In this document: positions 23,796 through 37,200 of the stretch, piece by piece
How the letters are laid out: every line of letters begins with the position of its first letter
Numbering within the stretch: the stretch's first letter is position 1
DNA from: Lepisosteus oculatus
Lineage: Eukaryota; Chordata; Actinopteri; Semionotiformes; Lepisosteidae
Direction: 5' to 3'
DNA length: 64,000 bases
Assembly: GCF_040954835.1 (NCBI RefSeq)
Contig: NC_090698.1
Coordinates: forward strand, 49,920,284-49,984,283
The notes under the pieces: model-generated
Told to the model about the DNA's origin: nothing
What the model saw: only the letters and a program-made list of their open reading frames with translations
Databases searched by the model: none
Position numbers and translations under genes: made by a program

Positions 23796-24815
23796 TTAAT
23801 GCTAACATATGGTCTTGGAAGCACAGGTCACATACAGGCATTCAGTTGTAAAAGCTACGACTTGTTCATTTTGTTTTTGGTTTACCTTCAACTCAATGTA
23901 ATGTGTAATGGAAAGCCTGTTTACCACTGTTTACGTTTGAAAATGTATTTCTCAGTGTTCTTTAGGTTTGAGCTCCCAATGCTTTCAGCAGTTTTTCAAT
24001 ATGTACTGCGCAATATTCACATTTTTAGTTTGTTATAGTGTGTTTTCTCTGAAGTGACGTTTGTGTGGTTATATGACATTCATGGCATTTCCTTTAAATT
24101 GTTATTGTTACCTTTCACTTTGAAACACCTGAAGTTAAGACTGCCACGAGGAAATATGTACGATATAATTACAGGTTTATTTTTTTTTCCTTGTCACTAA
24201 ACAAAAGATTGAAAAAAAGATTTTTTCTCTCTAGCCTTTTTTAAACAAAATTGTCCCTTATCCATAAATGTTGGTTGTAGTGTAGTATAGTTTTAGAACT
24301 ATATTTTGTGTATTTCCTGAATTTTTCCAAAGCCATAACTATTAGCAGTTGTGTATCAGCTATGATGTGAACCTTTATACTGGTTTGATAGACACATTCA
24401 GACTATGACTTGTTGGAACGGAGCCAGTCAGATCATACAGTATAGCAGACATACTGCCCTGTGAATAAGAGCTGCTCGGTGAATGTCATTATTGTGTGGG
24501 TAATGATGTAACGTTATGTCAAAGGTTTGATTTCCTCTCTTGCTTCATAGTTGCCTTCTGGTATCATTTTTAAATGTACATACAGTCTTGCAACTTAACT
24601 TAAGATCCTTCCTAAGGATCCTTCCTATTTTGTAAAACTACATTTTTTGAAAACTTAGTATTTTATTCAAATCCGAATGTTCAGGCTGAAGATTTCTGAG
24701 GGTAAGATAAGATACAATAAATGAACAAAACCCAGAGACAAGATGGAAATATGTTGATATACTGTATATATAAAATACTGATATTGAAACCTGTTAACTC
24801 AATATTTGAGATTTG
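23796..24815. other. Intergenic, nothing recognised
   Basis: AT-rich. A short local duplication, 'gatccttcctaag' then 'gatccttcct', occurs at about 24604-24628. Confidence 0.45.
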
Positions 24816-25170
24816 AATGCAGCACTTTTGGTGGCAATCGTAGCCGCAGTCTTTTTGGGCAATATTTCTTTTAACTTTGCATGCCATCTTGATGCATTTT
24901 TTGTTAATTCTTCTTGACAAAGTTGCTGAAGCTGTCTCAAGTTGATTGATGATACTGTAGCTTATGGACAGCAGGTTCAAGTCTTTCTACAGAATCTTAA
25001 TAACTCAGGACTTTTCACTGGACCACTCAAAGACATTTTTATTCTTTAGACACTCCAGGGATTTCTGCCCTTGTGTGTGTTGGATCATTGTCCTGCTGAA
25101 AGGTGAATTTTCGTCTCAAAGTTGGGTGAGAAGCAGGTTTTCCTCTAATATTTGCACAGTGTAGCCTTTT
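24815..25170 (-). mobile_element. Decayed Tc1-like fragment
   Basis: Plus-strand words 'ggacttttcactggaccact', 'tggatcattgtcctgctgaa' and 'aggtgaattttcgtc' then 'tcaaagttgggtgagaagca' match the usual minus-strand text of a Tc1 transposase (the region before and around the first catalytic Asp). No frame survives, and I found no termini. Confidence 0.65.
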
Positions 25171-26465
25171 GTTATTTCTCACAGTAAAAATCCCACAGAA
25201 CTAACAAAGAAATGACAGGCACTGGACAAGCCACATAATCACTGTTATGTTGAAAACTCAAGATGCCCTGGTTGATCTGAGTCCAGTAAAACCCAGTCAA
25301 TGCTTAGCCGGTGTAGTGTCACTCCTTAAAAATTTCTAACCAATCAACTAACTAAATAGTAGATACCTGAAATGGTGAGATCCAGGTTTCATGTGCCTTT
25401 ACCAGTTGAATTTCGGTCTCTTTACTGTAATGAGACACATGTAAGGGTACAAAGTTATATTAGTATAATATGAGTCAAACAGCAATAGTGACCTCTATTG
25501 TGCACTGTGATAAATTTGGCTTCATGTAGCAGAAACTAAACAGCACAGAATTAAACTTTAAGAAAATTAAAAGCCATGCCTTAATGTACTTGACATTCCT
25601 GTCCTATTCCAAAGACTTTGCCACAGTATACCCCTTGTGGTAATATAAATGAAATTGTATTTGCAAGAGGTAGTATTTAAAGTATTTCTCAAGGGAATGA
25701 TAGTGTATTTCAGTTACTAAATTCAACAGAAGTCCACTAATTATTGGAACACAATTTCCTGTCAAATGTATGTAATTCCAGACACATTTTTCTAAAAAGG
25801 TAAAGGAATTAAATAGGACATCAATCACATTTTTGAAGTGTTTACATTCCTGTGAAACTAAGTACTGTTTTAATGATTTTTACACAATGTTAACGATGGA
25901 TAAAAAAGTCCAAAGATTGTTTAAGTTGCAAATAGAGTTTTTGCTTTTTTACAATGATCACAGTAAAACCAAACAAACAAGGAAAAAAAATATTTAGAGC
26001 ACTGTACGTTTCTAATTATTTTATCAGAATAAATGCAGTCTTTCTTAACATGCACAGCACTTCTAAAACTGTGACCATTGGAAGGAAAACTGGACAGAAA
26101 ATGTCTGGATGGAAGGAAGTCATGTTGAAGATTATGTTTATACTTAACATACAGTACATAGAACATTATGTTTAGACTGCTGTAAAGGTACTGTATATTA
26201 GACATCCTACTCATTCAGTAAAATTAGTACAAGTTGCACAAACAGAAGCAGGGACTATAGTGAAACTGGCACTGAAAAAAGAGAAACTATCCCCTCCTCC
26301 GGCTTATGTATTATTTGTTGTGAATTTCTAAACCTCTGGAAGCAAGAACAACTTACATTATACATTATGGAATTCTGATTTGTATTTATGATGCTATAAT
26401 AGTAAATGCATAACTACAGTATAACTACATATTTATGCATTTCACTGCATTTATGTCTATTTATG
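25171..26465. other. Intergenic, nothing recognised
   Basis: AT-rich sequence. Open frames at 25604-25828 and 25921-26214 are short and domainless. Confidence 0.45.
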
Positions 26466-26469
26466 GCTA

Positions 26470-26600
26470 CTCCATCTAATTCCATTTTCTAACCATTTTG
26501 TAATCCAATACAGGGTTGCAGGCATGCTGGAGCTTATCCCGGCGAGCAATGGACACAAGGAGGTATATATCTTGGACAGGATGCCAGTTATTTATAGGTA
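26470..26600 (-). repeat. SINE family 1, 3'-end fragment
   Basis: On the minus strand, 'gataagctccagcatgcctg', 'aaccctgtattggatta' and 'aaaatggttagaaaatgga' give the last part of the family 1 SINE. The head is missing, as is common for 5'-truncated insertions. Confidence 0.7.
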
Positions 26601-27345
26601 TTCTTACCCATTTACCCACAATCCATTTGCATCTGCTACTCTTAACTCCTACTCTATCTTGGAAGCATACATTTTCTAATATTGAATTAGTAGAAATTCA
26701 GTAGGTAATGCTCCAATATTTTGAGGTTCACCTACTGTACATCATGACCACTCATCATGCAATTGTTCCAATATACTCCACTATAAAATTTTAAAACCAC
26801 TGGCTCCTGATTTCATTCATAGAAAACTGGAAGTTAGGATAGATCAATGTAGTGGGTAGGAATATAGGAATATAGTTTATTGAGTAGTCCTGACCTAACT
26901 GTGTTTTAATGGGTGTCAGAGTGTGGCCAAAATCATGATGGATATCCAAACATCTTGATATTGTAATTTAGACCCAAAATTATCATGTTCATCAGTGGAA
27001 ATGTCACCACTACAGCAAAGGGACCAGTAAGACCTTTAATGCTGACAGTGCCTTGAGAATATTCTTCATAAATGCTATAATTAGCCATGACACAGATAGA
27101 AACATAGTTCGACACATCTATTGACGTAGTAATGGAGATTGTGTAAGAAGTACTGGTAGAGATACAAAACCTCAGAATATTCATTAAAAGCGAATCATTC
27201 AAGATAACTTGAATAGTGTACCATTCTGAGTAGACTTCAGCTTATTGAAATTGATGATTTTTTGTTTTTTTAGTCACATGAAATGGGTCATGATCCACTG
27301 TTCATTCATACAAGAAATCTGTTGGTCTGACATTTCCTATGAAAA
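26601..27345. other. Intergenic, nothing recognised
   Basis: AT-rich DNA. An 89-codon minus-strand frame at 26933-27202 lacks a recognisable domain. Confidence 0.45.
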
Positions 27346-28590
27346 TATTTCTATGTAGACAATCTTCTAATTTAGTTCTATTAATTATTTCCATAACCTT
27401 ATGTGTACAGTGTAATACTCAGATAAGATAACCTTACATGTAATTGAAGTCAGACTTACAGGTCTGTAATTACTTGGTTATGGTTTTATGCTCTTTGATT
27501 GGGCACTACATCAGCATTCAGTGCCTGAGTAGAACCCTTAGTTTGAACAGCTGTTGGAAGGGTTGTGTCAATTGTTCCTGAATAATATCTCTTGTTTCCT
27601 TAAGTATAGCTGGTAAACTCTGAGAATTTATTAATCTTGAGTACTTCTAGTACCCAAAACACTTCTTCCTCTTCTATGCTAAAACTATCTAATACATAAT
27701 TGTGTCCTCCAATTGCTTGAGACATGATGTTGACTTCTTTCTTATTGAATACCTGACTGAAATAGTACTTTAATACATCAGCCATTTTCCTTTAATGTTC
27801 CCCATTATTGTCCCAGATATAGTTTACCTCATCCTTGACAGTTATTTTGCTGTTGTAGTGCTGACAAATAATTTCATTTATTTTAATCTCCCACACAATA
27901 TTCTTTTCAATTTCAGTATTTACCTTAGTATGCAGTTTATTGTGTGCTATTCGTTAAGCTATTCATTATTCTTTTATAATCCAATTTCTTTTCCATTTTC
28001 CATTCATGCATTTTCTTACCACTTTGCCTAATTTAGACAAAACAGTTAGTGCCGGAGCTTGTTAATGTGTAAGGTGGATACACACTAGATCCATCACAGT
28101 CTTTTCCATTATACAGTTCCTAATTATTTTCTTTTATCTTTTGGGATGTCATAGTTTGAGCTTCGGAATACATTTATTGTGTGCATCAAGGAGAATAACT
28201 GTTTCCATTCTTTTTTCTTGGATTTAACATCTATCCTGTCCCCTTTTAATTTTCTTGAAAGGTGTCTCATTCTGCACTTTCCCTAATAGTTTTTTTTTCA
28301 TCTTTGTGTGTCTTGTCTTGATTTTTTGAGAAGGCAAGATCGATGCAGGCATTTCCTGCAACAAACACTAGGTAAGAAATGTATTAATCATGTTCACCAT
28401 TTAAGTTTCTTCTGCTGACTGTCCTATACATCTTGACATCCCAATCTATGTGGGGAAAGTTGAAGTCTCCTCTAAAAGACATGTAAATTCTTAATTATAC
28501 AGTATTGGATCATGGTCAATATCTGCATTTCTTGATCTGTAGCATACTCCAACCACTATACCATACTAATGTTTTTTTCTTTACAGCAAG
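27346..28590 (-). repeat. Decayed LINE (CR1-like), second copy
   Basis: The plus-strand words 'ttacatgtaattgaagtcag', 'acttacaggtctgtaattac', 'ccacaca', 'gttgaagtctcctctaa' and 'gtagcatactccaaccact' run in the order expected for the minus-strand coding text of the same LINE as at 8560-9800, here extending further upstream into the endonuclease region. Many indels and stops; inactive. Confidence 0.65.
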
Positions 28591-31500
28591 CACTTAATAA
28601 TATATTAAAATTATTAATATATTAAATATACTGTAAGATACAATACAGATGTAATAAGAAGGCAAACTAAATCAGTCTTGGTAATAGTGTTATTATATAA
28701 TTATTATTGGATAAAATGTTGGTAAATATATGTTAAAGGCAGAAGGTTTTCATACAACAAAACCAAAAAATATTAGTCATTTAAAGGGACTTTGTTTCTA
28801 TTCACTAAGGCCTAGGCTGTCTAGGCTTTCCCAGTAATTCTAGTTATGCCACTTACCTTAAATTGACACAGAACTCACATAAGCTAAAAAGGATACATAT
28901 GTTCATTGAAACCACTATTGCAATAGCACCCTTCCACTCAAGTAATGAAACAAGCCTTAAACAATATATTTTCTTTTTCAAGTAGTAGTAATTAATTTTA
29001 AGCACATACCTCATCATCCCTGTCATCAGTGCCATAGTGACACCACATGCTTGTCTGCATTGATTTCATCAGCTAATTCAAACACTTGAACATTTTCATT
29101 ATCCTGTCATTAGCGAGGATGTCAATGTCAATGGCTATTTTTTGCATCCATTTTCTCTTCATTTAGCATCCTCCATCTAATACAATTTCCCGATAGACTT
29201 CAGACCGGCTAAGGTTTCGGTGACTCATACATGAGGATACAGCTAAACTGTCTATTGGATGTCAATAATATTTTGAAATAATTTCAAAGTATAAATTACC
29301 AAGAAACACAAGGCACTCTCAGTAGCACAGACATAATAAACAACTGAAGCAATCCGAATGTTGAAAAATAAAGGCAAACAAACTGATTTAGTGAAATCAA
29401 AAGAAGAACAACAAGCTTTAGTGAAACCATAAGTGTATTAGCATGTTGTAAAAATAAAAAAATGTCTTGAATATCTCTAACGGGTTTGGAGTGAATGAAC
29501 AGACATGGAGCTATGGATGCAATGGTTCTGTCTCCAATTTCATAGATCTTGATCTTCAAGAAGTTTCAAAATTTAAGCCTGGATGTGCTCAATAAATACT
29601 GCAGTATATCTATTGTTAATTTGAAGAAGCTCCTAAATATTCTCTCTAAATATCACTGGAGATCACTACAGTTTTCAGAGTTAACAGTTAACAGAGCATA
29701 GGAATAGTTAGTGGGAAGGCATGACCATAGTCTAGTTTTGATTAGCTAAAAGCATGTAGCAATATTTCATAATAAGGTAGGCTCAGCAAGGAAAGATGCC
29801 CTGGTGACAAATAACACCAAGGTTTCTAACTTCCATTTGTGTTTTGATTTTACCATTGTAAAGATCAAACCTAGAAAATAATGTTAAGAATAACTTTACA
29901 GTACAAAAGAGTATTTGCAAGGTAAGACCATAAATAATATCCTTATTTTTCCCCAAGAGTTGGTATATGAGAAATTCAGGGAGGCATGAACAGAAAGCAT
30001 TTATTACAAATAACAAAATAATGGAAAATAAAGCCTAGTGTTACAAGAAGAGCTTGAAATATTGTTCGATTCAATGCTCGTATAGTCCTCCAGATGTATT
30101 TATACTCCTAGGTACAAACATATTATATATGTACATATTGGTATTGATTGAATATTGTGCTTTGCTTTAAACAATTCTAAAAATGTTATATAATAATAGC
30201 ACAGAACAAAATCATATTAGTCATAAATAATTTGAATTTGAATTCCAGAACGCATTCATACCTCTAACTATTCCAATAAATAAAACCAAACTTACAATAA
30301 CATTCTGCCCTTTAAAGCATGGACATAATAGAGTTAGCAGAACTTAAAACTCAGAAAAGATGATACACCAGAGCTACCAGAAATAGTAGCTAATAATAGA
30401 AACGTAGTGTTAAAAATTAAACATTCAAAGCATCACATTCTGCACTGGAATTATATTTATATTTAGCCATTACTCTGTGGCAAGTTCAGTATTGCCATGT
30501 CCAGTGGGATCAGCTTCATTCAAAAGTAAATAGTCATACAGTAGCTGCCAAGTTTGAGTAAGACAAAAGAAATCCAGTCAGTAATAAACTTTATATTTCT
30601 AAGAGGTCATGGTCGGTCATATAAATATGCCAGTTAAGATCAATTTTGTGCTTGATCATGTCATTTCAGGTCAAAAAGGCCTGTACTAGATGATGCCTGA
30701 TGGATCCCTGCTAAAATGATAGTTTAGTTAGGATACTTTTGCAGACAGTGTCCATTTTCTCATACAAATTAAACTGAATTTCAGTGTATGGCACTTTTCA
30801 TGGATTCAAGCCCACACCCTCCCCTAAAGCCAAGGATGCTTCTTGTTGTATTTTTTAGTCTTCAGAACCTATTTAATATATTAATACATTAATAATAATA
30901 AATGTAGCCTTTACTACATAATACACTTCTGTATGTTTTCTTGTTTGGGGGGTTTGTTTATTATTGTGCTGCTTTGCTAAACAAGCCCACAAAGTGTAAA
31001 AATCATATTAAAAAGGCTTGCACCACTGACCTATTAATTTTTTCCATATTCAAGACATAAACAGTTTTAAATAATTGTGCAAGACACTTGCTCTTTAATT
31101 CGTTTTCATTATACATGCTAAGACATGAATATTTACAACAGAATGAAATGGATTCAAATGGTTTGAACTATGATGGTGCTTTTCAGAACTTCTTGTTTAA
31201 ACCTTAGTCATTACTGCCCACACCTTGTTAAATATTGTTGTGACTGTGGGGACTCATCTGGGTGGCAGCAAGGTTAGCAATGTTTGCTTTTTTCATCTGG
31301 ATTACCTTGCTCAGAATATTTGGAACAATGGATATTTTATTGCTGTACTTACGTAACTGTACTTGGGCTAGGAGGCAAGTAAACATGGAGAATGACACAG
31401 ATGATAAAAGGGGGTTCCTAATGATTTACTGAGGTTAATAAACTTCACTGTAGATCATTAGGACAACCATATTCCAGAAGTAACTGGACCATTCCTAGTG

Positions 31501-32324
31501 AGGTCATTAAACCAGTGTCAATAGGAATGGTCCACAGAATACATACAGTACAGGAACAAAAAGAAGAAAGTACAGTAAGAAAGAAAGAGAATGGAAAGTT
31601 GAGCCTTAGGAATCGCCCCCTTTTCTAACTAGACTGGGTGTTCAATTCTGTGCAGGTAATCTGAGCACTATGAAGAGGATCTGGGCATTATTACAAGCTG
31701 TCTTGCTGTTTTTTTATGATTCAATTAAATTCTGATTTCCCATTTTGTTAGAATCCTCAGGCTAAATGCATTCTCTCCAGTCTTAGTGATGTGTTGTTAA
31801 CAAAAAGTGTTTCCCATTCACTTGTGAGCATGGGTGTGAGAGGATCCAATTTCATGAGGTTGCAGGTTTCCTCTCATTGGCCTGTTAAGCTGTTTTGAGG
31901 TGCAAAGAGTTTTTTAGGTTTGAAAATAGGATTTGAAACCATATACAAGTTTAACAGTTTATGAATGGTTTAGTACTGAATAAACGACAACAATAATAAT
32001 TTCATCAATAATAATCAGGTTTTACCTGATCTACACAATGTAGTGACTTTCAGAAGTATTTTCAAATTATAAAATGTATGGCTAAAAATCTGGAAAATGT
32101 GACCAATTAAGAAATTAATTCTTTCAGTAAAGAGCTCAAAATATTAAAACTCAGCTGTTTGAAAAGTGTAAAAACAGAGATGTCATTTTCAGGGGAATTA
32201 GTTATTTATAATGCTGAAGAAGAGTAGCAAAGATTCACAATTGTAAAAAAAAACAGAAAAAATACTTTCTAAAAAAATTGTTAACAAGTGCATTTCTAAG
32301 CCTGCAGACCACTCTAATAGTGGA
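28591..32324. other. Gene desert, nothing recognised
   Basis: About 3.7 kb of AT-rich DNA with short domainless frames only. A faint SINE-tail-like piece ('gcatccattttct', 'atccatctaatacaattt') may lie at about 29150-29200. Confidence 0.45.
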
Positions 32325-32620
32325 TGTAGGCACAGTGGTGCAGTGATTAGCATAGCTACCTTGCAGCTCTTGGTTCCTGGGTTCAGTTCCTGGAGTACTA
32401 ACTGTGTAGTTTGTATGTTCACCAGTGTTCTGATAGGCTTCCTCCGGGCCCACTGGCTTCCTCACACAGTCCAAAGACTTACTAGTACATTAATTAGCTT
32501 CTGGGAAATCCCTGGTTTGTGTGTGCCTGCAATGGACTGGTGTCCTGTCCAGGGGCTATCCTGCCTCTTACTTGCCAGGATAGACTCCGGCTCCCCTGTG
32601 ACCCTGTGTTGGATGAAGTG
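32325..32620 (+). repeat. SINE, tRNA-headed family 1
   Basis: Head 'ggcacagtggtgcagtgatt' and 'agcatagctaccttgcagc', then 'gggttcagttcc', 'gtccaaagacttactagtac', 'ctgcaatggactggtgtcct' and the tail 'tgttggatgaagtgtgaagg'. Frames on both strands here are repeat by-products. Confidence 0.88.
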
Positions 32621-33334
32621 TGAAGGATTGTTTTTTTTCTACATCATTTATATAACACCATAATTATCTCACAATTATTGCAATCATAACATTTGTAACC
32701 TTATGGCTGTATTTTCTGTGTAACCCCGTAGTTATTCAAAGCACTAATGACCTCGCATCCTTAAAATGTAATTTGTGTTTCAAAATGCTTCTTCTGTTAA
32801 CAATATGTCCTTGCAATTCTGACATAATGCTTAGACATCAGGTAGCTATATATTACGTTTTTGATAACAAAGTTGAGAAAGGAATGTTATTTAGCTGCTG
32901 GAAGAGGGGGCTGTGTGGGAAAGAGAATTGTAACTTCTGTTATCTGGCTATAAGAGAGCTCTGGCAGGGGAAACTGGCAGAGAAGGAAAAAGGAGAGAAA
33001 AACTTTCTCTCATGCTATTGTGCATTAACCTCCTGAGGATCACTTCACTTCAGAATCTGTAGCCTGGATTCTGATTCTTTTCCTGGTCTCCTGCAGAGGG
33101 GTACTCTCACCCATCTGCCTTCAAGTGGTTAAAAAAAGTAGGTGGATGGATATAGTACTGGTTAGTTCTCTAAATGGGTAGGTATCGGGGTCAAAACTAA
33201 GGGGGATGCTGCTGTAGTACTCTTGAGCAAAGTATTTCATTCACATTCCCCCAATACAAAGCCTTTCTATACAAATGGTTCTCCAGGACATCAATGTGAA
33301 AGGGAATGTTCTTTAGGGACTGCATGTTTACTCC
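32621..33334. other. Intergenic, nothing recognised
   Basis: An 87-codon plus-strand frame at 32773-33036 has no recognised domain. No repeat assigned. Confidence 0.45.
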
Positions 33335-34870
33335 TCTGATTTTCAAAGTAACACATTTGGTGGCTTAACAGCCTGAAATCAAGACATTAAATCCGAATTT
33401 ATTTACCTCTATTTACACATTGGAACACCACCTGAAAGTGAGAACAAATAGTTACAAATAAAACCTTCAAAAAGGGTTGGATAGGTATACCCTCCCATGC
33501 ATTAGTACTTGATAGAAGTACATTTTGCTTGAATTACAGACAATTCTGTTTGGATAGATAGGGCTATACCAAAACAGCACACCTAGATGTGGCAATGTTT
33601 GCCCACTCTTCCTTACAGAAGTGTTCAAGCCCAGTCAAATTGTTAGACAGCTGGCGATGAACTGCAACCTTCAAGTTATCCACAGATTTTCAATTATAAT
33701 AAGGCCAGGGCTCTCTCACTGGGCCACTCAAGATCGTTTACCTTTTGTTGTTAAGTAACTCCAGTATTGCTTTGGCTCGTTTTTATGCTAGGAGGTAAAC
33801 TTCTGACCCAGTTTCAATCTTCTTACCAGTTTCTTTCTCAGAAGGCAGCAGTCCATCCACCACCCCTCAAGGATACTTCTGTACTTTGCTCTGTTCATTT
33901 TCCCTTCTATCCTAACACATGCCCCAGTCTGTGCTGATTAAAAACATCCCAGTAATATGATGCATTGACTACCATTCTTCACAGTACGAATGGTATTCTT
34001 TATGAGATGTGCTTTGTAGGGTTTGTGCCAAACTTGAACTGTTGCATTTAGGCTAAAAAGGTCCATTTCAGTTTTGTCAGTCCACAATACATTTTGTCTG
34101 CAGTATCACTGATGTTTTGTTGCTGTTTTTTCAGTAATGGCTTCCTTCTTGCCCTTCTGCCATACAGGCCAGATCTGTGGAGTGCTTGGGATATTGTTGT
34201 GACATGCACTTTTTGACCAGTCATGGCCATAAAAGCCTGTAGCTCTTTCAAATTGCCATTGGTCTCTTGTCTGCCACTCTGGTCAGTCTCCTTCTCCTTC
34301 TTGCTTGGTCATCCAGTTTGGGTGGATGGCCTAATCTAGGCCAGGGTTTGGTGTTGCCCTACACCTTCCACTTCTTAATAATCATCTTTACTGTTCTCCA
34401 TGAGATATTTCAGTTCTCAGAAATCTTTTTATATCCATCTCCTGCTCTGTGCCTTTCCACACGTTTTACCCAGTGGTCTTTTGTTAATTCCTTGTTGCCC
34501 GCAGTTGACTCTTTACTTTGAGATGCATTACCCAACAGAGGAGACATGTAGGAAAAGCTGATTTCATTCCAAAATCCTCAGAATGACTACAATTGAACAA
34601 AGGTGGAGGTTAATTAGCTTGTTGTGCGATTTGGAGGCTAATTAGTTACATCAATTTACAACTGCTATTACTAAAGTGTGTGTACACTTACCCTACCCAT
34701 TTTGGGGGGTTTGATTTGTAACTACTACTCAGAATGTTTGAGCGTTTTTTTTTTACTTGGAGGTTGTGTCACAATGTGTAAATATATGTAAATATGTAAA
34801 TAAATTCTGTTTAATTGTGTCTTCAATTCAGACCGTTAGGCCACAAGATTTGTTACTTTGGAAGGCACTG
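33335..34870 (-). mobile_element. Tc1-like DNA transposon, third family, dead
   Basis: The right terminus ends 'ggaaggcactg' with TA at 34871-34872. Its complement, 'ccaaagtaacaaatcttgtg' then 'gcctaacggtctgaattga', pairs with the left end near 33341-33395 ('caaagtaacacatttggtgg' then 'cttaacagcctgaaatcaa'). On the minus strand the transposase is in pieces: [20 protein letters not shown] at about 34160-34220, then ADKMYCGLTKLKWTFLA at 34048-34110 (the DETK position reads LTK), and a decayed upstream helix-turn-helix at 34270-34510. Broken throughout. Confidence 0.82.
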
Positions 34871-34872
34871 TA

Positions 34873-37200
34873 TAGCACATCTACATGGGGTTTTTTGGTG
34901 ACATACTGTAACTTCCTCCATCCATAAAAGTGTTCAATTTGAAAATTTCAGTTTTGATTTATAAAAATCTAAAAAATGCGTATAAGCCAAGATTGTTTGG
35001 AGAAGTGAATGATTATATATAGCAAGGAATTATGTGGCTGGATACTGCAAAAACACAGTAACTCTGAACATACTGTTAAAGCTGTAAATTAGTTTATTGA
35101 GAAGGAGATCTGAAGTGCTGTTAGCCTGCTAATTTACTGTCTATAAATCCAATAGATAATAAGCAGAGTAGTTTAAAAGTTGGAAATCAATGCAATCAGA
35201 GGAAGGATCAGAAAGCTCTTTTACCTTGGCATGTAAGAAATACAACAACTTTCAAACAGGCAGAAAATCACAAAATTGATTGGGAAAATGTATAAAAATT
35301 AATTTACTTTATGACTTTGGGATCATTTTTTTTATGTGATTCTCTGACAAAACGTTTTTTTAAAATAGTGTCCAAGGAACTCTTTTTACCCAGGACAGGA
35401 CTAGCATTGCTGTTCTTACTGAGGCCCTGCACTCCTAATTACAATAAATGATTTTAATATTTTACAAGTGAACAAACATGTCTCTGAGGCACTTAGTAAA
35501 TATCAGCATCAAGAAACTATGACTGAATACACACACAGCAGGAATCTCAATATGTACAAAGTGTTAAGCTCAAACTGCAGAATGAGGCAATACCTTACAG
35601 TTATTGTGTGCGTGTCTGGGAGTTGAAATAGAATCACAATCAACAACACATTAACGCACGTTTAATACAACATTATTAAAATACATTAATACATCAATGC
35701 CATAATTTCATGTTGTACAATTGTAAAACTAACCCAAAGACAGACCTGGGCTAATTTAACATTTTTTGAGAGTAAGCAAAGCCTTAAACCCACTTTAAGC
35801 AAAACAACGAGATCTTCAATATCTCTGAACCACTGAATATTTAGAGATCAAAATTTAAAGCCGAACAATGTTATTGTTACTAATGTATTATTTATTTCTA
35901 ATTTATTATTAAATAGTAACCCCAGTAGTAATAGTGCTGTTAGTATTAGTGGTACTGTGTGAGCTATTTTACAGCATGTAAATGTATGTACAGTACTTTG
36001 TCTTGGGCAACCTGTCCTCATTCTGAGAGTAACATGTACGTGAATTGTGTAGTATGCAGTGGCCTCTAGTGTTAATATGTATATCCACACTAAAATTGTC
36101 TTGATAACGTGCATATAAACTGATGTCAAAACGTACTGAAAATGTACAGATGTAAACACATAAAAAACCAAAATTTCATAGTCAATAGCCAGGATAACCT
36201 CAGTTTTCAGGTAGCAATCAAAATATTTCCTTAATTTAATCTCTTCACATCCCGTACTGAAATTAAACTTTTTTAAAATTAAATGTTAAATTGAACTATG
36301 GTTATAAGCAAAATACTTTAAATTTTAAATAAATGCGCCAAACGTCTCAAATCTATAAGTTTATACTCCTTATAGAAAACGTCATTCATTCCTAAAGTTA
36401 AATTTTCAATTAGAAAGTTTTCACGTAGTTCGGAGAATGAGAAAAAATATATTTTTCATAATATGATGACGACATACAGGAAACTACCCTAGATGAACTG
36501 GTTATTTTATCTTTAGATCTACAATAAAGTCAAACTTTATTGCATGCATTAGAAGCGATACGTGCGAACATTTTAACGTTTAATTCCTAATTAAACCTTT
36601 GACATAAAAAACTATTAACATAAAATAAGATTAAAAATGTAAAACACACAAGAACAGAAATTGAACCAGTATAAACAAACTGTTGTAATGATGCTGTTTG
36701 ATAATAAGAGTAGAAAATAATAGTGATGGTGTAATGATGATACCGTTGCCACTAAGAGGGAGTTAAAGAGAGCCAAATACTTGGTAAGTGCTTTATCTCT
36801 CGTGAGTCATGTCAAATTATCAATGTAACTCCCCCCCGAAAAAAAAAACACGTGGCATACTGTAAACCCTTCAGTTTGCTTTTATTATGCTTTACGTGAT
36901 AAAATACTGAAAATTTTCAAAACTCTTCACTAAAAAAAAATAAACCATGGAAAATTAAAACAATCATAAGGCCATCTGGCAGGACGTGATACACTTTTCA
37001 ATTTAACCAAGGTAAACAGTTCCAGCGTTGAAGTAAAAAAAAAGTCATCAGTCCAACTGTTTTGCCAGTACAGTTAGAGATTAGAAATGATGTAACGTAT
37101 GACTCCGACTATTCACTTTTTTCTACAGGTATGTTTGACACAAAATACATTTTAATCAAATAAATTATGCAACATGAGTAAGAAGGCACTTCAGATTTTA
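34873..37200. other. Intergenic, AT-rich
   Basis: No gene or repeat family recognised. It contains A- and T-rich runs and a 107-codon minus frame at 35848-36171 with no domain. Confidence 0.45.
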
